NCBI RefSeq assembly: GCF_001884135.1 | Contig: NZ_MAOC01000093.1 | Location: 1-64,000 of the forward strand | Source of the DNA: Bacillus nitratireducens | GTDB taxonomy: Bacteria > Bacillota > Bacilli > Bacillales > Bacillaceae_G | Direction: 5' to 3' | Length of the DNA: 64,000 bases | Shown here: positions 7,453 through 17,100 of the stretch, piece by piece | Numbering within the stretch: position 1 is the first letter of the stretch | Layout: the number at the start of each line of letters is the position of its first letter | Program-made: the position numbers and the translations under genes | The notes under the pieces: model-generated | Seen by the model: only the letters and a program-made list of their open reading frames with translations | Told to the model about the DNA's origin: nothing | Database searches by the model: none

Positions 7453-7941
7453 GTGGGAGTACATGTTGTTTTATATCAACCAGAAATTCCAGCAAATACA
7501 GGAAATATTGCACGTACGTGTGCAGCAACTGGAACAGAATTACATTTGATTAGACCGCTTGGATTTTCAACGGATGACAAAATGTTAAAGCGTGCAGGAT
7601 TAGATTATTGGCAGCACGTAAAAGTTACGTATTATGATTCAATCGAAGAATTTTATGAGAAAAATAAAGATGGTGAATTCTTCTATTTAACAAAGTATGG
7701 CGAGAAAGCTCATACAGCATTTGATTATAGCAAACGTGAGAAGGATTACTATTTCGTGTTTGGAAGAGAAACAAATGGATTACCAGCTAATGTAATTGAA
7801 GAAAACTTCGATCATTGTTTACGTATTCCAATGACGGATAAAGTACGTTCATTAAATTTATCTAATACAGCAGCAATTTTAATTTATGAAGCGTTCCGTC
7901 AACAAAATTATCCAGGATTAGATTTAGAAATCGTTTATTAA
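7453..7941 (+). CDS. trmL: tRNA (cytidine/uridine-2'-O)-methyltransferase TrmL
   Basis: A 162-aa SPOUT-fold methyltransferase (CspR/YibK), predicted to 2'-O-methylate the wobble nucleotide of tRNA-Leu with SAM. Conserved segments: PEIPANTGNIARTCAATG at the N-terminus, YFVFGRETNGLP, and the knot motif RSLNLSNTAAILIYEAFRQ. The start is GTG at 7453, with GAGGTG about ten bases upstream; the protein begins at the usual place for the family. Ends in its own terminator. Confidence 0.93.
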   Translation: MGVHVVLYQPEIPANTGNIARTCAATGTELHLIRPLGFSTDDKMLKRAGLDYWQHVKVTYYDSIEEFYEKNKDGEFFYLTKYGEKAHTAFDYSKREKDYYFVFGRETNGLPANVIEENFDHCLRIPMTDKVRSLNLSNTAAILIYEAFRQQNYPGLDLEIVY

Positions 7942-7966
7942 AAGTCGCCATTTGGCGACTTTTTTA
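7941..7966 (+). terminator. Terminator of trmL
   Basis: AAAGTCGCC ATTT GGCGACTTTTTT. Confidence 0.9.
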
Positions 7967-8066
7967 TTTATTTTAGAAAATATGTAATCATACATTTTAA
8001 AAACGGTACATATTCATATAGAATGAGGTATATGAATAAAAATAGATAAGACAGGTTGAGATAAAT

Positions 8067-10136
8067 ATGAAGGAACAATATAACAATCAAAATACCTATT
8101 TAAGTATGATAGATATGGATTTAGTAAAACAGGGACTGCTACATGCTATTCAAGATTTAGTTTTTATTGTGAAAGTTATTGATGATGAAACTTTTAAATA
8201 TATTTATGTGAATAAAATAGGAATGGATTATGCCAGGCTAGGAACAGAATGTTATGGAAAAACTTTTGCAGAAGTATTACCAGAAGATACGGCAAGGGTA
8301 TTACAAAGGCAATATGCAAAAGTAATGAGAGAAGCGAGAGCAAATACATTTTGTGATGTAATTAGTTTACCAACTGGTAATATACATTATGAATCTTTAC
8401 TTAATCCAGTATGTGATGTAAATGGAATATGTCAGTTTATTATTTGTATTACTAGGGATATTACAGCACAGGTTAAGGAAAAAGTGGAAATAGAAGAAAA
8501 ACAAATGTTATTTAAGTCATTACTAGAATATAATAATGACTCCATTGTATCTGTAAATTCTATTGGGAGAATTACATATGCAAATCCAGCAACATATGAA
8601 ATATTTGGATATCGATATGAAGAACTAAGTAATCAATTTGTTTTTCAGTTTATAAATAAGGAATATGAACAGGCTTTTCAAACTATATTTAAGGGGGCTT
8701 TACAAGGAAGAGCACAACAAATTGTTGCAAAGAAATATATCCATAAAGAAGGATATGAACTTTATATTTCCGTTAGGACAATCCCCATTATTGTGAATAG
8801 TGAAATCGTCGGGGTGTACATAGTTACGAGGGATGTTACAAGGCAAGTATTAAATGAGATGAAAACAGAATATTTGGCTTACTTCGATCAGTTAACAGGG
8901 TTAATGAATAGAATATCATGTACAAATAAACTAAATGAATTTTTAGCTGAGAATAAAAAATTCGCATTGGTTTTTATAGATTTGGATGAATTTCACCTTA
9001 TTAATGATACATTTGGTCATAAAGAAGGAGATCAAGTCTTAAAAAAGGTTACTGAATGCTTACGAGACGTAAAAATAGAAGATATGCATTTATTTAGAGA
9101 ACATGATGATCAATTTGTTATGTTAATAGAAAATATAACGAGAGAATGCGTAGAGGAAGTTGCACAAACAATACTAAAAAAAATTAGTGGGCATTTTGTA
9201 CTAGAAGAAGAGGATGTTTATTTGAGTGCATCAATTGGGATTGTAATGGCCCCAGAAGATGGAATGGATGAAAAAATACTTTTCCAAAGAGTCGACGCAG
9301 CTTTGGAAAAAGCCAAGGAAAAAGGAAAAGGGTATTATCATTTTTATTGTAGTGGATTAGATTGTGAACGTGAACAAAGGTTTATAATAGAAAATCAGTT
9401 ACATCGTGCTATAGAAAAAGATGAATTTTTCCTATATTATCAACCTCAAATTAATATTGAAACGGGAAAGATAGCCAGTATGGAAGCCTTAATAAGGTGG
9501 GAGAATAAGGAGCTAGGATTGGTCTCGCCAAATCAATTTATCCCGCTTGCTGAAAGAACAGGATTTATTATTAAACTTGATGAATGGGTAGTACATCAAG
9601 TGTGTGAACAAATACGTGAATGGTTAAATAAAGGGTATGAAGTTGTACCAATTGCAGTTAATATTTCAGCTAGACATTTTCGTTCTATTACATTGATAGA
9701 GATGATTACACGCGCTTTAAACAAGTACAATGTCCCACCTCATTTATTAGCAATAGAAGTTACAGAAGGGGCTCTTATACATAAAGATGTATCGAAAAGA
9801 GTGCTATTGCAGTTAAAAGAACAAAATTTAAAAATTCATTTAGATGACTTTGGAACGGGATATTCATCTTTAAGTTATTTAAAAACATATCCGATTGATA
9901 CGTTAAAAATTGATCGTTCTTTTATGGAAGGTATATATATAGATGAAAGAGATACGAATATTACGGCTGCAATTATTCATTTAGCACATACTCTAGGATT
10001 AAATGTAATTGCAGAAGGAGTAGAAAAAGCGGAACAAATACAATTTTTAAAGGAAAAGAATGTGAAAATCGTACAAGGCTATTTTTATAATCGTCCTTTA
10101 TCGATATACGATGTGGAAAATATTTATTTTAAATAG
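8067..10136 (+). CDS. PAS-PAS-GGDEF-EAL protein with degenerate GGDEF (probable c-di-GMP phosphodiesterase)
   Basis: A 689-aa cytoplasmic signalling protein. Two PAS domains (about 20-135 and 145-265) precede a GGDEF domain (about 270-430) and an EAL domain (about 440-685). The GGDEF signature is replaced by HDDQF at 346-350, so diguanylate cyclase activity is unlikely; the domain may bind GTP as a regulator. The EAL domain keeps EALIRW, the EVTE metal-binding segment, DDFGTGYSSL, LKIDRSF and the EGVE glutamate, so c-di-GMP hydrolysis is predicted. No membrane segment, so the PAS domains would sense an internal signal. Monocistronic. Confidence 0.9.
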   Translation: MKEQYNNQNTYLSMIDMDLVKQGLLHAIQDLVFIVKVIDDETFKYIYVNKIGMDYARLGTECYGKTFAEVLPEDTARVLQRQYAKVMREARANTFCDVISLPTGNIHYESLLNPVCDVNGICQFIICITRDITAQVKEKVEIEEKQMLFKSLLEYNNDSIVSVNSIGRITYANPATYEIFGYRYEELSNQFVFQFINKEYEQAFQTIFKGALQGRAQQIVAKKYIHKEGYELYISVRTIPIIVNSEIVGVYIVTRDVTRQVLNEMKTEYLAYFDQLTGLMNRISCTNKLNEFLAENKKFALVFIDLDEFHLINDTFGHKEGDQVLKKVTECLRDVKIEDMHLFREHDDQFVMLIENITRECVEEVAQTILKKISGHFVLEEEDVYLSASIGIVMAPEDGMDEKILFQRVDAALEKAKEKGKGYYHFYCSGLDCEREQRFIIENQLHRAIEKDEFFLYYQPQINIETGKIASMEALIRWENKELGLVSPNQFIPLAERTGFIIKLDEWVVHQVCEQIREWLNKGYEVVPIAVNISARHFRSITLIEMITRALNKYNVPPHLLAIEVTEGALIHKDVSKRVLLQLKEQNLKIHLDDFGTGYSSLSYLKTYPIDTLKIDRSFMEGIYIDERDTNITAAIIHLAHTLGLNVIAEGVEKAEQIQFLKEKNVKIVQGYFYNRPLSIYDVENIYFK

Positions 10137-10144
10137 TTTATAAA

Positions 10145-10187
10145 AACAAGAAAAAAAGTGATGTGCTAAAAAGCACATCACTTTTTA
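10145..10187. terminator. Bidirectional terminator shared with the 31-aa microprotein gene
   Basis: AAAAAGTGATGTGCT / AGCACATCACTTTTT with a four-base loop. The microprotein's stop codon (TGA on the minus strand at 10178-10180) lies in one arm. Confidence 0.9.
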
Positions 10188-10273
10188 TGTGTACCTGGCT
10201 TATCGTTATAACCAGATGTGAAAATAGCTGTAAGAAATGTGAGTGATACACCTAAAATTAATAATAACTTCAT
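10178..10273 (-). CDS. 31-aa membrane microprotein
   Basis: Frame encoding a hydrophobic N-terminal helix (MKLLLILGVSLTFLTAIF) followed by a short polar tail TSGYNDKPGTHKK. A consensus ribosome site TAAGGAGG stands seven bases before the ATG, and the stop falls inside a shared terminator, so the gene is complete and compact. Predicted single-pass membrane peptide with the tail outside or in the cytosol. I do not recognise a named family. The perfect Shine-Dalgarno and tight terminator make this much more likely a gene than chance. Confidence 0.7.
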   Translation of the reverse strand: MKLLLILGVSLTFLTAIFTSGYNDKPGTHKK

Positions 10274-10538
10274 ACTAATTTCCTCCTTACTTTTTCGGTT
10301 TACGAATCTTATTTGTGAATCGAAATGTATGTAAGGTTCCTAGAAGAAAAGAATTTATTTACAATGAATAGTAGCGTGAAAACGTTAATACCCTTATTAT
10401 ACAGAATTTTCTTTGAATTTTGGAGAGAATTTTATAGAGCTATTATATATTTCGTTTTGATTTAAAGAATGTTTAAGGACATCCTAGCATACCTTTTATA
10501 ATAATCCGATTGAACAAGGAGATGGGGGAGGAGCTATA

Positions 10539-12434
10539 ATGGATATTCTAAAAAAGATTGAACAGCATCGAGCAGCAGAAGAACGTTTACAATGGGAAGG
10601 TACGTTTGCGGAGTATTTGGAGCTTGTGAAAGAAAGACCATGGGTGGCTCAAACAGCACACTCTCGCATTTACAATATGATAAAAGATGCCGGAATTGAA
10701 GAAGTTGATGGTAGAAGAAAATATAATTTCTTTAGTAATCAGCTGTTTGGATTAGAGGATGCGTTAGAACGCCTTGTAGAAGAATATTTTCATCCATCTG
10801 CAAAACGATTAGATGTTAGAAAACGTATTTTATTATTAATGGGTCCTGTTAGTGGTGGTAAATCAACTTTAGTTACGATGTTGAAACGAGGATTAGAAAC
10901 ATATTCACGTACAGATCGAGGGGCTATTTTCGCAATTAAAGGTTGCCCAATGCATGAAGATCCATTGCATTTAATTCCGCACCATTTACGTGATGACTTC
11001 TTTGATGAGTATGGAGTAAGAATTGAAGGGAATTTATCACCATTAAATGTGATGCGTTTAGAGCAAGAATATGGATCAAGAATTGAGGATGTAGTTGTAG
11101 AGCGTATTTTCTTCTCTGAAGATCGCCGTACAGGGATTGGTACATTTAGTCCATCTGATCCAAAATCACAAGATATTGCCGATTTAACAGGTAGTCTAGA
11201 CTTTTCTACGATTGCAGAATATGGTTCAGAATCAGATCCTCGTGCGTACCGATTTGATGGAGAATTAAATAAGGCGAACCGAGGTATGATGGAGTTCCAG
11301 GAAATGTTAAAGTGTGATGAGAAGTTTTTATGGCACTTATTATCACTTACACAAGAGGGGAATTTCAAAGCAGGTAGATTTGCGCTTATTTCAGCAGATG
11401 AATTAATTGTAGCGCATACGAATGAAACAGAGTATCGCTCCTTTATAGCAAATAAGAAAAATGAAGCATTGCACTCAAGAATTATTGTAATGCCAGTTCC
11501 TTATAACTTACGAGTTAGTGAAGAAGAACATATTTATGAAAAAATGATTCGTGAAAGTGACGTGTCCAATGTTCACATTGCACCGCATACACTTCGAGTT
11601 GCAGCAATGTTCACTATTTTAACTCGTTTAAAAGATCCGAAGCGTCCGGATATTGATTTAATTAAAAAGATGCGTTTATATGATGGAGAAACGGTAGAAG
11701 GTTATAATGCGATTGATGTAGAAGAATTGCAACGTGAATATCAAGATGAAGGTATGAAAGGTATTGATCCTCGTTATGTTATTAACCGAATTTCTTCTAC
11801 AATTATTCGAAAAGAGGTACCATCTATTAATGCACTAGATGTACTTAGATCGCTAAAAGACGGGTTGGATCAACATCCATCAATTAGTAATGAAGATCGA
11901 GAGCGTTATATGAATTTCATCTCATTAGCGAGAAAAGAATACGATGAAATTGCTAAGAAAGAAGTACAAAAAGCGTTTGTTTATTCATACGAAGAATCAG
12001 CTAAGACACTCATGGATAACTACTTAGATAACGTTGAAGCGTATTGTAATAAATCAAAATTACGTGATCCGTTAACGGGAGAAGAAATGAGCCCAGATGA
12101 AAAACTTATGCGTTCGATTGAAGAGCAAATTGGAATTTCAGAAAATGCTAAGAAAGCATTCCGTGAAGAAATTTTAATTCGAATTTCTGCTTATGCCCGT
12201 AAAGGAAAGCGCTTTGATTATAATTCACATGAACGTCTTCGTGAAGCGATTCAGAAAAAACTATTTGCTGATTTAAAAGATATAGTGAAAATTACAACAT
12301 CAACGAAAACACCAGATGAAAATCAGCTTAAGAAAATCAATGATGTTGTTGCACGCTTAATTGATGAGCATGGATATAATTCTTCATCTGCGAATGAATT
12401 GTTACGTTATGTAGGTAGTTTGTTAAATCGATAG
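10539..12434 (+). CDS. prkA: PrkA serine protein kinase / AAA+ protein
   Basis: A 631-aa PrkA. The N-terminal AAA-like domain has a Walker A at about 101-110 (GPVSGGKST); the C-terminal part resembles a kinase fold. Family members act early in sporulation in the B. subtilis mother cell, and both kinase and protease activity have been proposed. GGGGGAGG precedes the ATG. A CATACCTT at 10488-10495, some 45 bases upstream, resembles a sigma-E -10, but the -35 is weak. A cre-like TGAAAACGTTAATA lies at 10377-10390 with one mismatch. Followed by yhbH as in other Bacillus genomes, but separated by a terminator. Confidence 0.95.
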   Translation: MDILKKIEQHRAAEERLQWEGTFAEYLELVKERPWVAQTAHSRIYNMIKDAGIEEVDGRRKYNFFSNQLFGLEDALERLVEEYFHPSAKRLDVRKRILLLMGPVSGGKSTLVTMLKRGLETYSRTDRGAIFAIKGCPMHEDPLHLIPHHLRDDFFDEYGVRIEGNLSPLNVMRLEQEYGSRIEDVVVERIFFSEDRRTGIGTFSPSDPKSQDIADLTGSLDFSTIAEYGSESDPRAYRFDGELNKANRGMMEFQEMLKCDEKFLWHLLSLTQEGNFKAGRFALISADELIVAHTNETEYRSFIANKKNEALHSRIIVMPVPYNLRVSEEEHIYEKMIRESDVSNVHIAPHTLRVAAMFTILTRLKDPKRPDIDLIKKMRLYDGETVEGYNAIDVEELQREYQDEGMKGIDPRYVINRISSTIIRKEVPSINALDVLRSLKDGLDQHPSISNEDRERYMNFISLARKEYDEIAKKEVQKAFVYSYEESAKTLMDNYLDNVEAYCNKSKLRDPLTGEEMSPDEKLMRSIEEQIGISENAKKAFREEILIRISAYARKGKRFDYNSHERLREAIQKKLFADLKDIVKITTSTKTPDENQLKKINDVVARLIDEHGYNSSSANELLRYVGSLLNR

Positions 12435-12438
12435 TTTG

Positions 12439-12482
12439 ATAACAAAACGCTGTCTCTTGTTCTTGGGACGGCGTTTTGTTAT
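12439..12482 (+). terminator. Terminator of prkA
   Basis: ATAACAAAACGC...GCGTTTTGTTAT with inner GTC/GAC pairs. Confidence 0.85.
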
Positions 12483-12884
12483 CTATTGATACTTGTAAAA
12501 AGTGTCATAGCTTGTCCAAATATAATAAATTAAGATGCGATTTTATGAATTTATTGTCAATTATTTTTACAATATGCATATGATAGAGTAACCAACCATT
12601 CATACGAAAAAAGCCAACACAATACAATATGTTGCAATACGAAAATGTGTGCAACAATGCATTGTGTTTCTTTCTTATCAACGGCTGAATGTTTCTTTCT
12701 ATTATGTGAGTGGCAAAATTTTGTTTAGGATGCTCGGAGTATTGTATGAAAAACGCTATATATGTTTATGGGATGATTTTCAATGGGCAGTTACCTTTCA
12801 AATATTCTAGCTTGGCATATTACAGAACAAAATTTATAGATTGCTGTTCATAGAGGAAGACAATTACAGTAAGGAGGGAAAGGA
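12483..12884. other. 400-bp gap before yhbH with a large imperfect hairpin
   Basis: No convincing gene. AACACAAT...GTTGCA (12616-12636) pairs with TGCAAC...ATTGTGTT (12650-12668), giving a stem of 8 and 6 bp with internal bulges, followed by a T/C-rich stretch; it may back up the prkA terminator. The last 120 bases, containing GGCATATT near 12813, presumably carry the yhbH sporulation promoter, which I could not define. Confidence 0.4.
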
Positions 12885-14060
12885 ATGGGCGAAGAAAACC
12901 AACCAAATTATACGATTTCACAGGAAAACTGGTCCCTCCATCGCAAAGGATATGACGACCAACAACGCCATCAAGAAAAAGTGCAGGAGGCAATCAAAAA
13001 TAATTTACCAGACCTTGTAACAGAAGAAAGTATAGTTATGTCTAATGGCAAGGATGTTGTGAAAATACCGATTCGTTCTTTAGATGAATATAAGATTAGA
13101 TACAATTATGATAAAAATAAACATGTTGGGCAAGGAAACGGTGACAGCAAAGTTGGTGATGTCGTTGCGAGGGATGGATCAGGTGGTCAAAAGCAAAAAG
13201 GACCAGGAAAAGGGCAAGGGGCAGGAGATTCAGCTGGGGAAGATTATTATGAAGCGGAAGTCTCAATTTTAGAATTAGAGCAAGCGTTTTTCAAAGAATT
13301 AGAGCTGCCGAATTTAAAGAGGAAAGAAATGGATGAAAACAGGATTGAGCACATTGAATTTAATGACATTAGAAAAACAGGATTATGGGGAAACATTGAT
13401 AAGAAACGAACGATGATATCTGCATATAAACGAAATGCAATGGGCGGCAAAGCATCCTTCCACCCGATTCACCAAGAAGATTTAAAGTTCCGTACTTGGA
13501 ATGAGGTGTTAAAGCCAGATTCGAAAGCCGTTGTATTAGCGATGATGGATACGAGTGGATCGATGGGAATATGGGAGAAGTATATGGCACGTAGCTTCTT
13601 CTTTTGGATGACAAGATTTTTGCGCACAAAGTATGAAACGGTAGATATTGAGTTTATTGCCCATCATACAGAGGCAAAAGTAGTTACAGAAGAAGAGTTC
13701 TTTTCAAAAGGAGAAAGTGGCGGAACGATCTGTTCTTCCGTATACAAAAAAGCACTTGAGCTAATCGATAATAAATATTCACCAGACCGCTATAATATTT
13801 ATCCATTCCATTTTTCAGACGGTGATAATTTAACTTCGGATAATGCTAGATGTGTAAAGCTTGTTGAAGAGCTGATGAAAAAATGTAATATGTTTGGGTA
13901 TGGGGAAGTGAATCAATACAACCGCCACAGTACGCTGATGTCAGCCTATAAAAATATTAAAGATGAGAATTTCAGATATTATATTTTAAAGCAAAAAGCA
14001 GATGTATTCCATGCGATGAAGAGCTTCTTTAAAGAAGAATCAGGTGAAAAGATGGCATAA
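12885..14060 (+). CDS. yhbH: YhbH family (UPF0229) sporulation protein
   Basis: A 391-aa UPF0229 protein. The N-terminal half is charged, with a Gly/Lys-rich linker (about 80-115); the C-terminal half is a von Willebrand A-like domain with a MIDAS motif DTSGSMG at about 222-228. Always linked to PrkA in Bacillus and needed for efficient sporulation in B. subtilis; the biochemical role is unknown. GGAGGG precedes the ATG at good spacing. It ends 130 bases before ilsA with its own terminator. Confidence 0.93.
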   Translation: MGEENQPNYTISQENWSLHRKGYDDQQRHQEKVQEAIKNNLPDLVTEESIVMSNGKDVVKIPIRSLDEYKIRYNYDKNKHVGQGNGDSKVGDVVARDGSGGQKQKGPGKGQGAGDSAGEDYYEAEVSILELEQAFFKELELPNLKRKEMDENRIEHIEFNDIRKTGLWGNIDKKRTMISAYKRNAMGGKASFHPIHQEDLKFRTWNEVLKPDSKAVVLAMMDTSGSMGIWEKYMARSFFFWMTRFLRTKYETVDIEFIAHHTEAKVVTEEEFFSKGESGGTICSSVYKKALELIDNKYSPDRYNIYPFHFSDGDNLTSDNARCVKLVEELMKKCNMFGYGEVNQYNRHSTLMSAYKNIKDENFRYYILKQKADVFHAMKSFFKEESGEKMA

Positions 14061-14087
14061 TCCCTTTTAAAGGGATTATTTTTTTGT
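14058..14087 (+). terminator. Terminator of yhbH
   Basis: TAATCCCTTT TAAAGGGATTA followed by TTTTTTT; overlaps the stop codon. Confidence 0.88.
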
Positions 14088-14107
14088 AAACTTTTTATTT
14101 TTTTTAG

Positions 14108-14136
14108 TTGACAATGATAATGAAAATCATTATCAT
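14108..14136 (+). promoter_or_regulatory. Fur-controlled ilsA promoter
   Basis: TTGACA (14108-14113) and TATCAT (14131-14136) are 17 bases apart. Positions 14116-14134 are a Fur box, GATAATGAAAATCATTATC, one base from the 19-bp consensus. It covers the spacer and most of the -10, so Fur-Fe would block polymerase and the gene should be on only under iron starvation. Confidence 0.88.
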
Positions 14137-14189
14137 TTATTCAAGAAATGATTATATTTGGATTTATAGATTTTGGAGGAGATGTAAAG

Positions 14190-17100
14190 TTGAAAAAAAC
14201 TAAAAGAAAACATATCAATGCAATGCTAGTGGCGGCAGCCTTAGCGCTACCGTTTGCTGTGTATTCAACACCTGCTTTAGCAGCGGTAGCAATCGAGGCT
14301 AATAAAACGGGGTATGCTTTAGAAGATGGTACATATGATGCTGTTATTAAAGCGTATAAAGATAAAACGAATGAAGAGTCTATGGCAGCTGTTTATATAA
14401 AGGATCCTAAGTTAACGATTGAGAATGGAAAGAAAATTGTAACGGCAACGTTAAGTGAGAGTGATTTCTTCAAATACTTGAAAACAGAAGATATTCATAC
14501 TCCTGGTGTGTTTCATGATGTAAAAGTAATATCAGAAGATAAAAAGAAAAATGGAACGAAAGTGATTCAGTTTGAAGTAGGGGAATTAGGAAAGAGGTAT
14601 AATATGCAAATGCATATTTATATTCCGACAATGGCCTATGATAATAAGTATCAAGTGCAATTTGAAGTAAATACATTGAATTTAGAAAACAATGTTCCAG
14701 AAGAACAAAAGGAAAATAAAGAGGATAAAGTGGATCAACAAGATGAAAGTGGAAATGTAATAGTAGATAAGCAATTACAAATGCATATTAATAAATATAA
14801 CTTGAATAGAGAGAATCTAAATACGCCAATAACTAAGGAAGATTTATTAAAAGTTAAATCTTTAATAGTTGTTGAGGCAAAAAGTAAAGGGATAAAAGAT
14901 GTAAGCGGTCTAGAATATATGACGAACTTAGAAAACTTAACGTTGGAAGAAGTTAAGTTAGACAATATGCAGTTTATCTCGAAGTTGAGACAGTTGAAAT
15001 CAGTAAATATAACTTATAGTGAACTTCAAAATATTGAACCTTTGGCTGAGTTAGAGAATATTGAGAATTTAAGTTTAAGAAACAATAAAATTTCAGATGT
15101 AAGCCCATTGAGTCAAATGAAGAAGATTAAAATATTAGATTTAAATAGTAATGATATAAAAGATATAACACCATTGTTTACAGTAACTTCTTTAAGGACT
15201 CTAACTTTGGCAAATAATCAAATTAGTAATGCTAATCTTGCTGGGATTGAGCAATTGAAAAATGTGAAAAATTTATCTTTAAGTAACAATGGACTTACTA
15301 ATATCGAGCATATTACCTCAATGAAAAAATTAGTGGAGTTAGACCTTTCTAAAAATGAATTAAAAAACATCGAACCTTTATTAAGATTATCTACTGTACA
15401 ATCACTTAATTTAGAGGAAAACTATATTTCAGATATAACGCCACTTAGTCAATTAACAGGTTTATATGATTTAAAGCTGGGTTCGAATGAAATTCGTGAT
15501 GTTAGACCTGTTCAAGAATTAGGAAAAAGAATGTATATCGATATTCAAAGACAAAAAATCTTTTTAGATGAAGCAGGCGTGGATGAAGAAATAAAAATTC
15601 CAATATACAATCTTAAAGGAGAAACACTTCAAAATATTTATGTGAAAAGTGAAGAGGCTACTCTGAATAACGGGTTTATAAAATGGAATAGTCCTGGAGA
15701 AAAAATATATGAATTCAAACTAGATACGAATTCTGCTGAAAGTAAAATAAGATTTAATGGGACGGTTATACAAAGTATAGTTGAAAAACAAACAGAAAGT
15801 AAAAATGTAATTCTTGATGGAAATTTACAACAGCATATTAATAAAAAGAATTTTGGTAGAGAGAATCTAAATGCCCCTATAACAAAAGAAGATTTATTAC
15901 AGATTAAAACTTTAGAGATACTTAAAGAAAAAGGAAAAGAGATAAAAGATCTAACTGGTTTAGAATACATGACGAACTTAGAAAACCTCACTTTAGAAGG
16001 AGTAGGGTTGAAAAATATTGAGTTCATTTCAAACTTGAAACAATTGAAAGAGGTGAATGTATCTCATAATAAAATTGAAGATATAACGCCGTTATCTTCA
16101 CTGGAAAATTTACAGTGGTTAAACCTTGCGGATAATCATATTAAAGATGTATCAGTTCTTGGTTCAATGTTAGACCTACTCAGTTTAAAATTAGCTGGAA
16201 ATGAGATTCGTGATGTAAGGCCGTTAATACAATTAGGTCAATGGTTTTCAATTGATGTTGGAAGACAAAAAATCATTTTAAATGAAGCAAAAGTAAATGA
16301 AGAAATTCAAGTTCCCGTATATGATTTAGAAGGAGAAACTATTGAGAATATTAAACTAACAAGTGAGGGTGGAACGTTTAATAACGGAGTAATGAAATGG
16401 AGTACTCCAGGTGAAAAGGTATATAAATTTGATTTAGATTCGGATGAAACTAGTATAAGTTTTAACGGAACAGTAATCCAGAATATAGTTGAAAAAGAAG
16501 AAGTAAAAGAACCAACAACGGAAGTTGAAGGGTCAAAAGAAGAAGTAAAAGAACCAACAACGGAAGTTGAAGGGTCAAAAGAAGAAGTAAAAGAACCAAC
16601 AACGGAAGGTGAAGGATCAAAAGAAGAGGTAAAAGAACCAACAACGGAAGTTGAAGGGTCAAAAGAAGAAGTAAAAGAACCAACAACGGAAGTTGAAGGA
16701 TCAAAAGAAGAAGTAAAAGAACCAACAACGGAAGTTGAAGGGTCAAAAGAAGAAGTAAAAGGACCAACAACGGAAGTTGAAGGGTCAAAAGAAGAAGTAA
16801 AAGAACCAACAACGGAAGTTGAAGAAGTAAAAGAACCAACGACAGAAGTTGAAGAATCAAAAGAACCAGCAAAAGAAGCTGAAGGCTCGAAAGAAGAAGT
16901 GAAAGAGCTAACAACAGAGGTTGAAGGGGCGAAAGAAAAAGAAGTAGCACGAGAGATTGAAAAATTGAAAGAAGAAATAAACCAATCCACAGTAGTTCAA
17001 GAACAAAACGTGAATAATCAGGTTGTGACAGAAAAAGTAGTAGAGAATCAAAGCATGAAAGAAAATGAACCAGTTGTTAATAAACAAGAAGAAAGTAAGA

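Noticed and set aside
10377-10390. cre-like TGAAAACGTTAATA upstream of prkA
   Set aside because: One mismatch and distant from the start; no catabolic gene nearby. Mentioned only in the prkA entry.
10790-11368. 192-codon minus-strand frame inside prkA
   Set aside because: Antisense shadow of a strongly conserved gene; no start signal.
12776-12856. 26-codon frame beginning MIFNGQLPFKY
   Set aside because: No ribosome site and no conserved features; lies in the yhbH promoter region.
16497-16935. Regular 42-bp units resembling an array
   Set aside because: Contiguous coding repeats without spacers, in frame with ilsA; not CRISPR.
16307-16990. Two long minus-strand frames opposite the ilsA repeats (Ser/Thr- and Leu-rich proteins)
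   Set aside because: They mirror the in-frame 42-bp repeats of ilsA; no ribosome site, and composition is explained by the sense strand.
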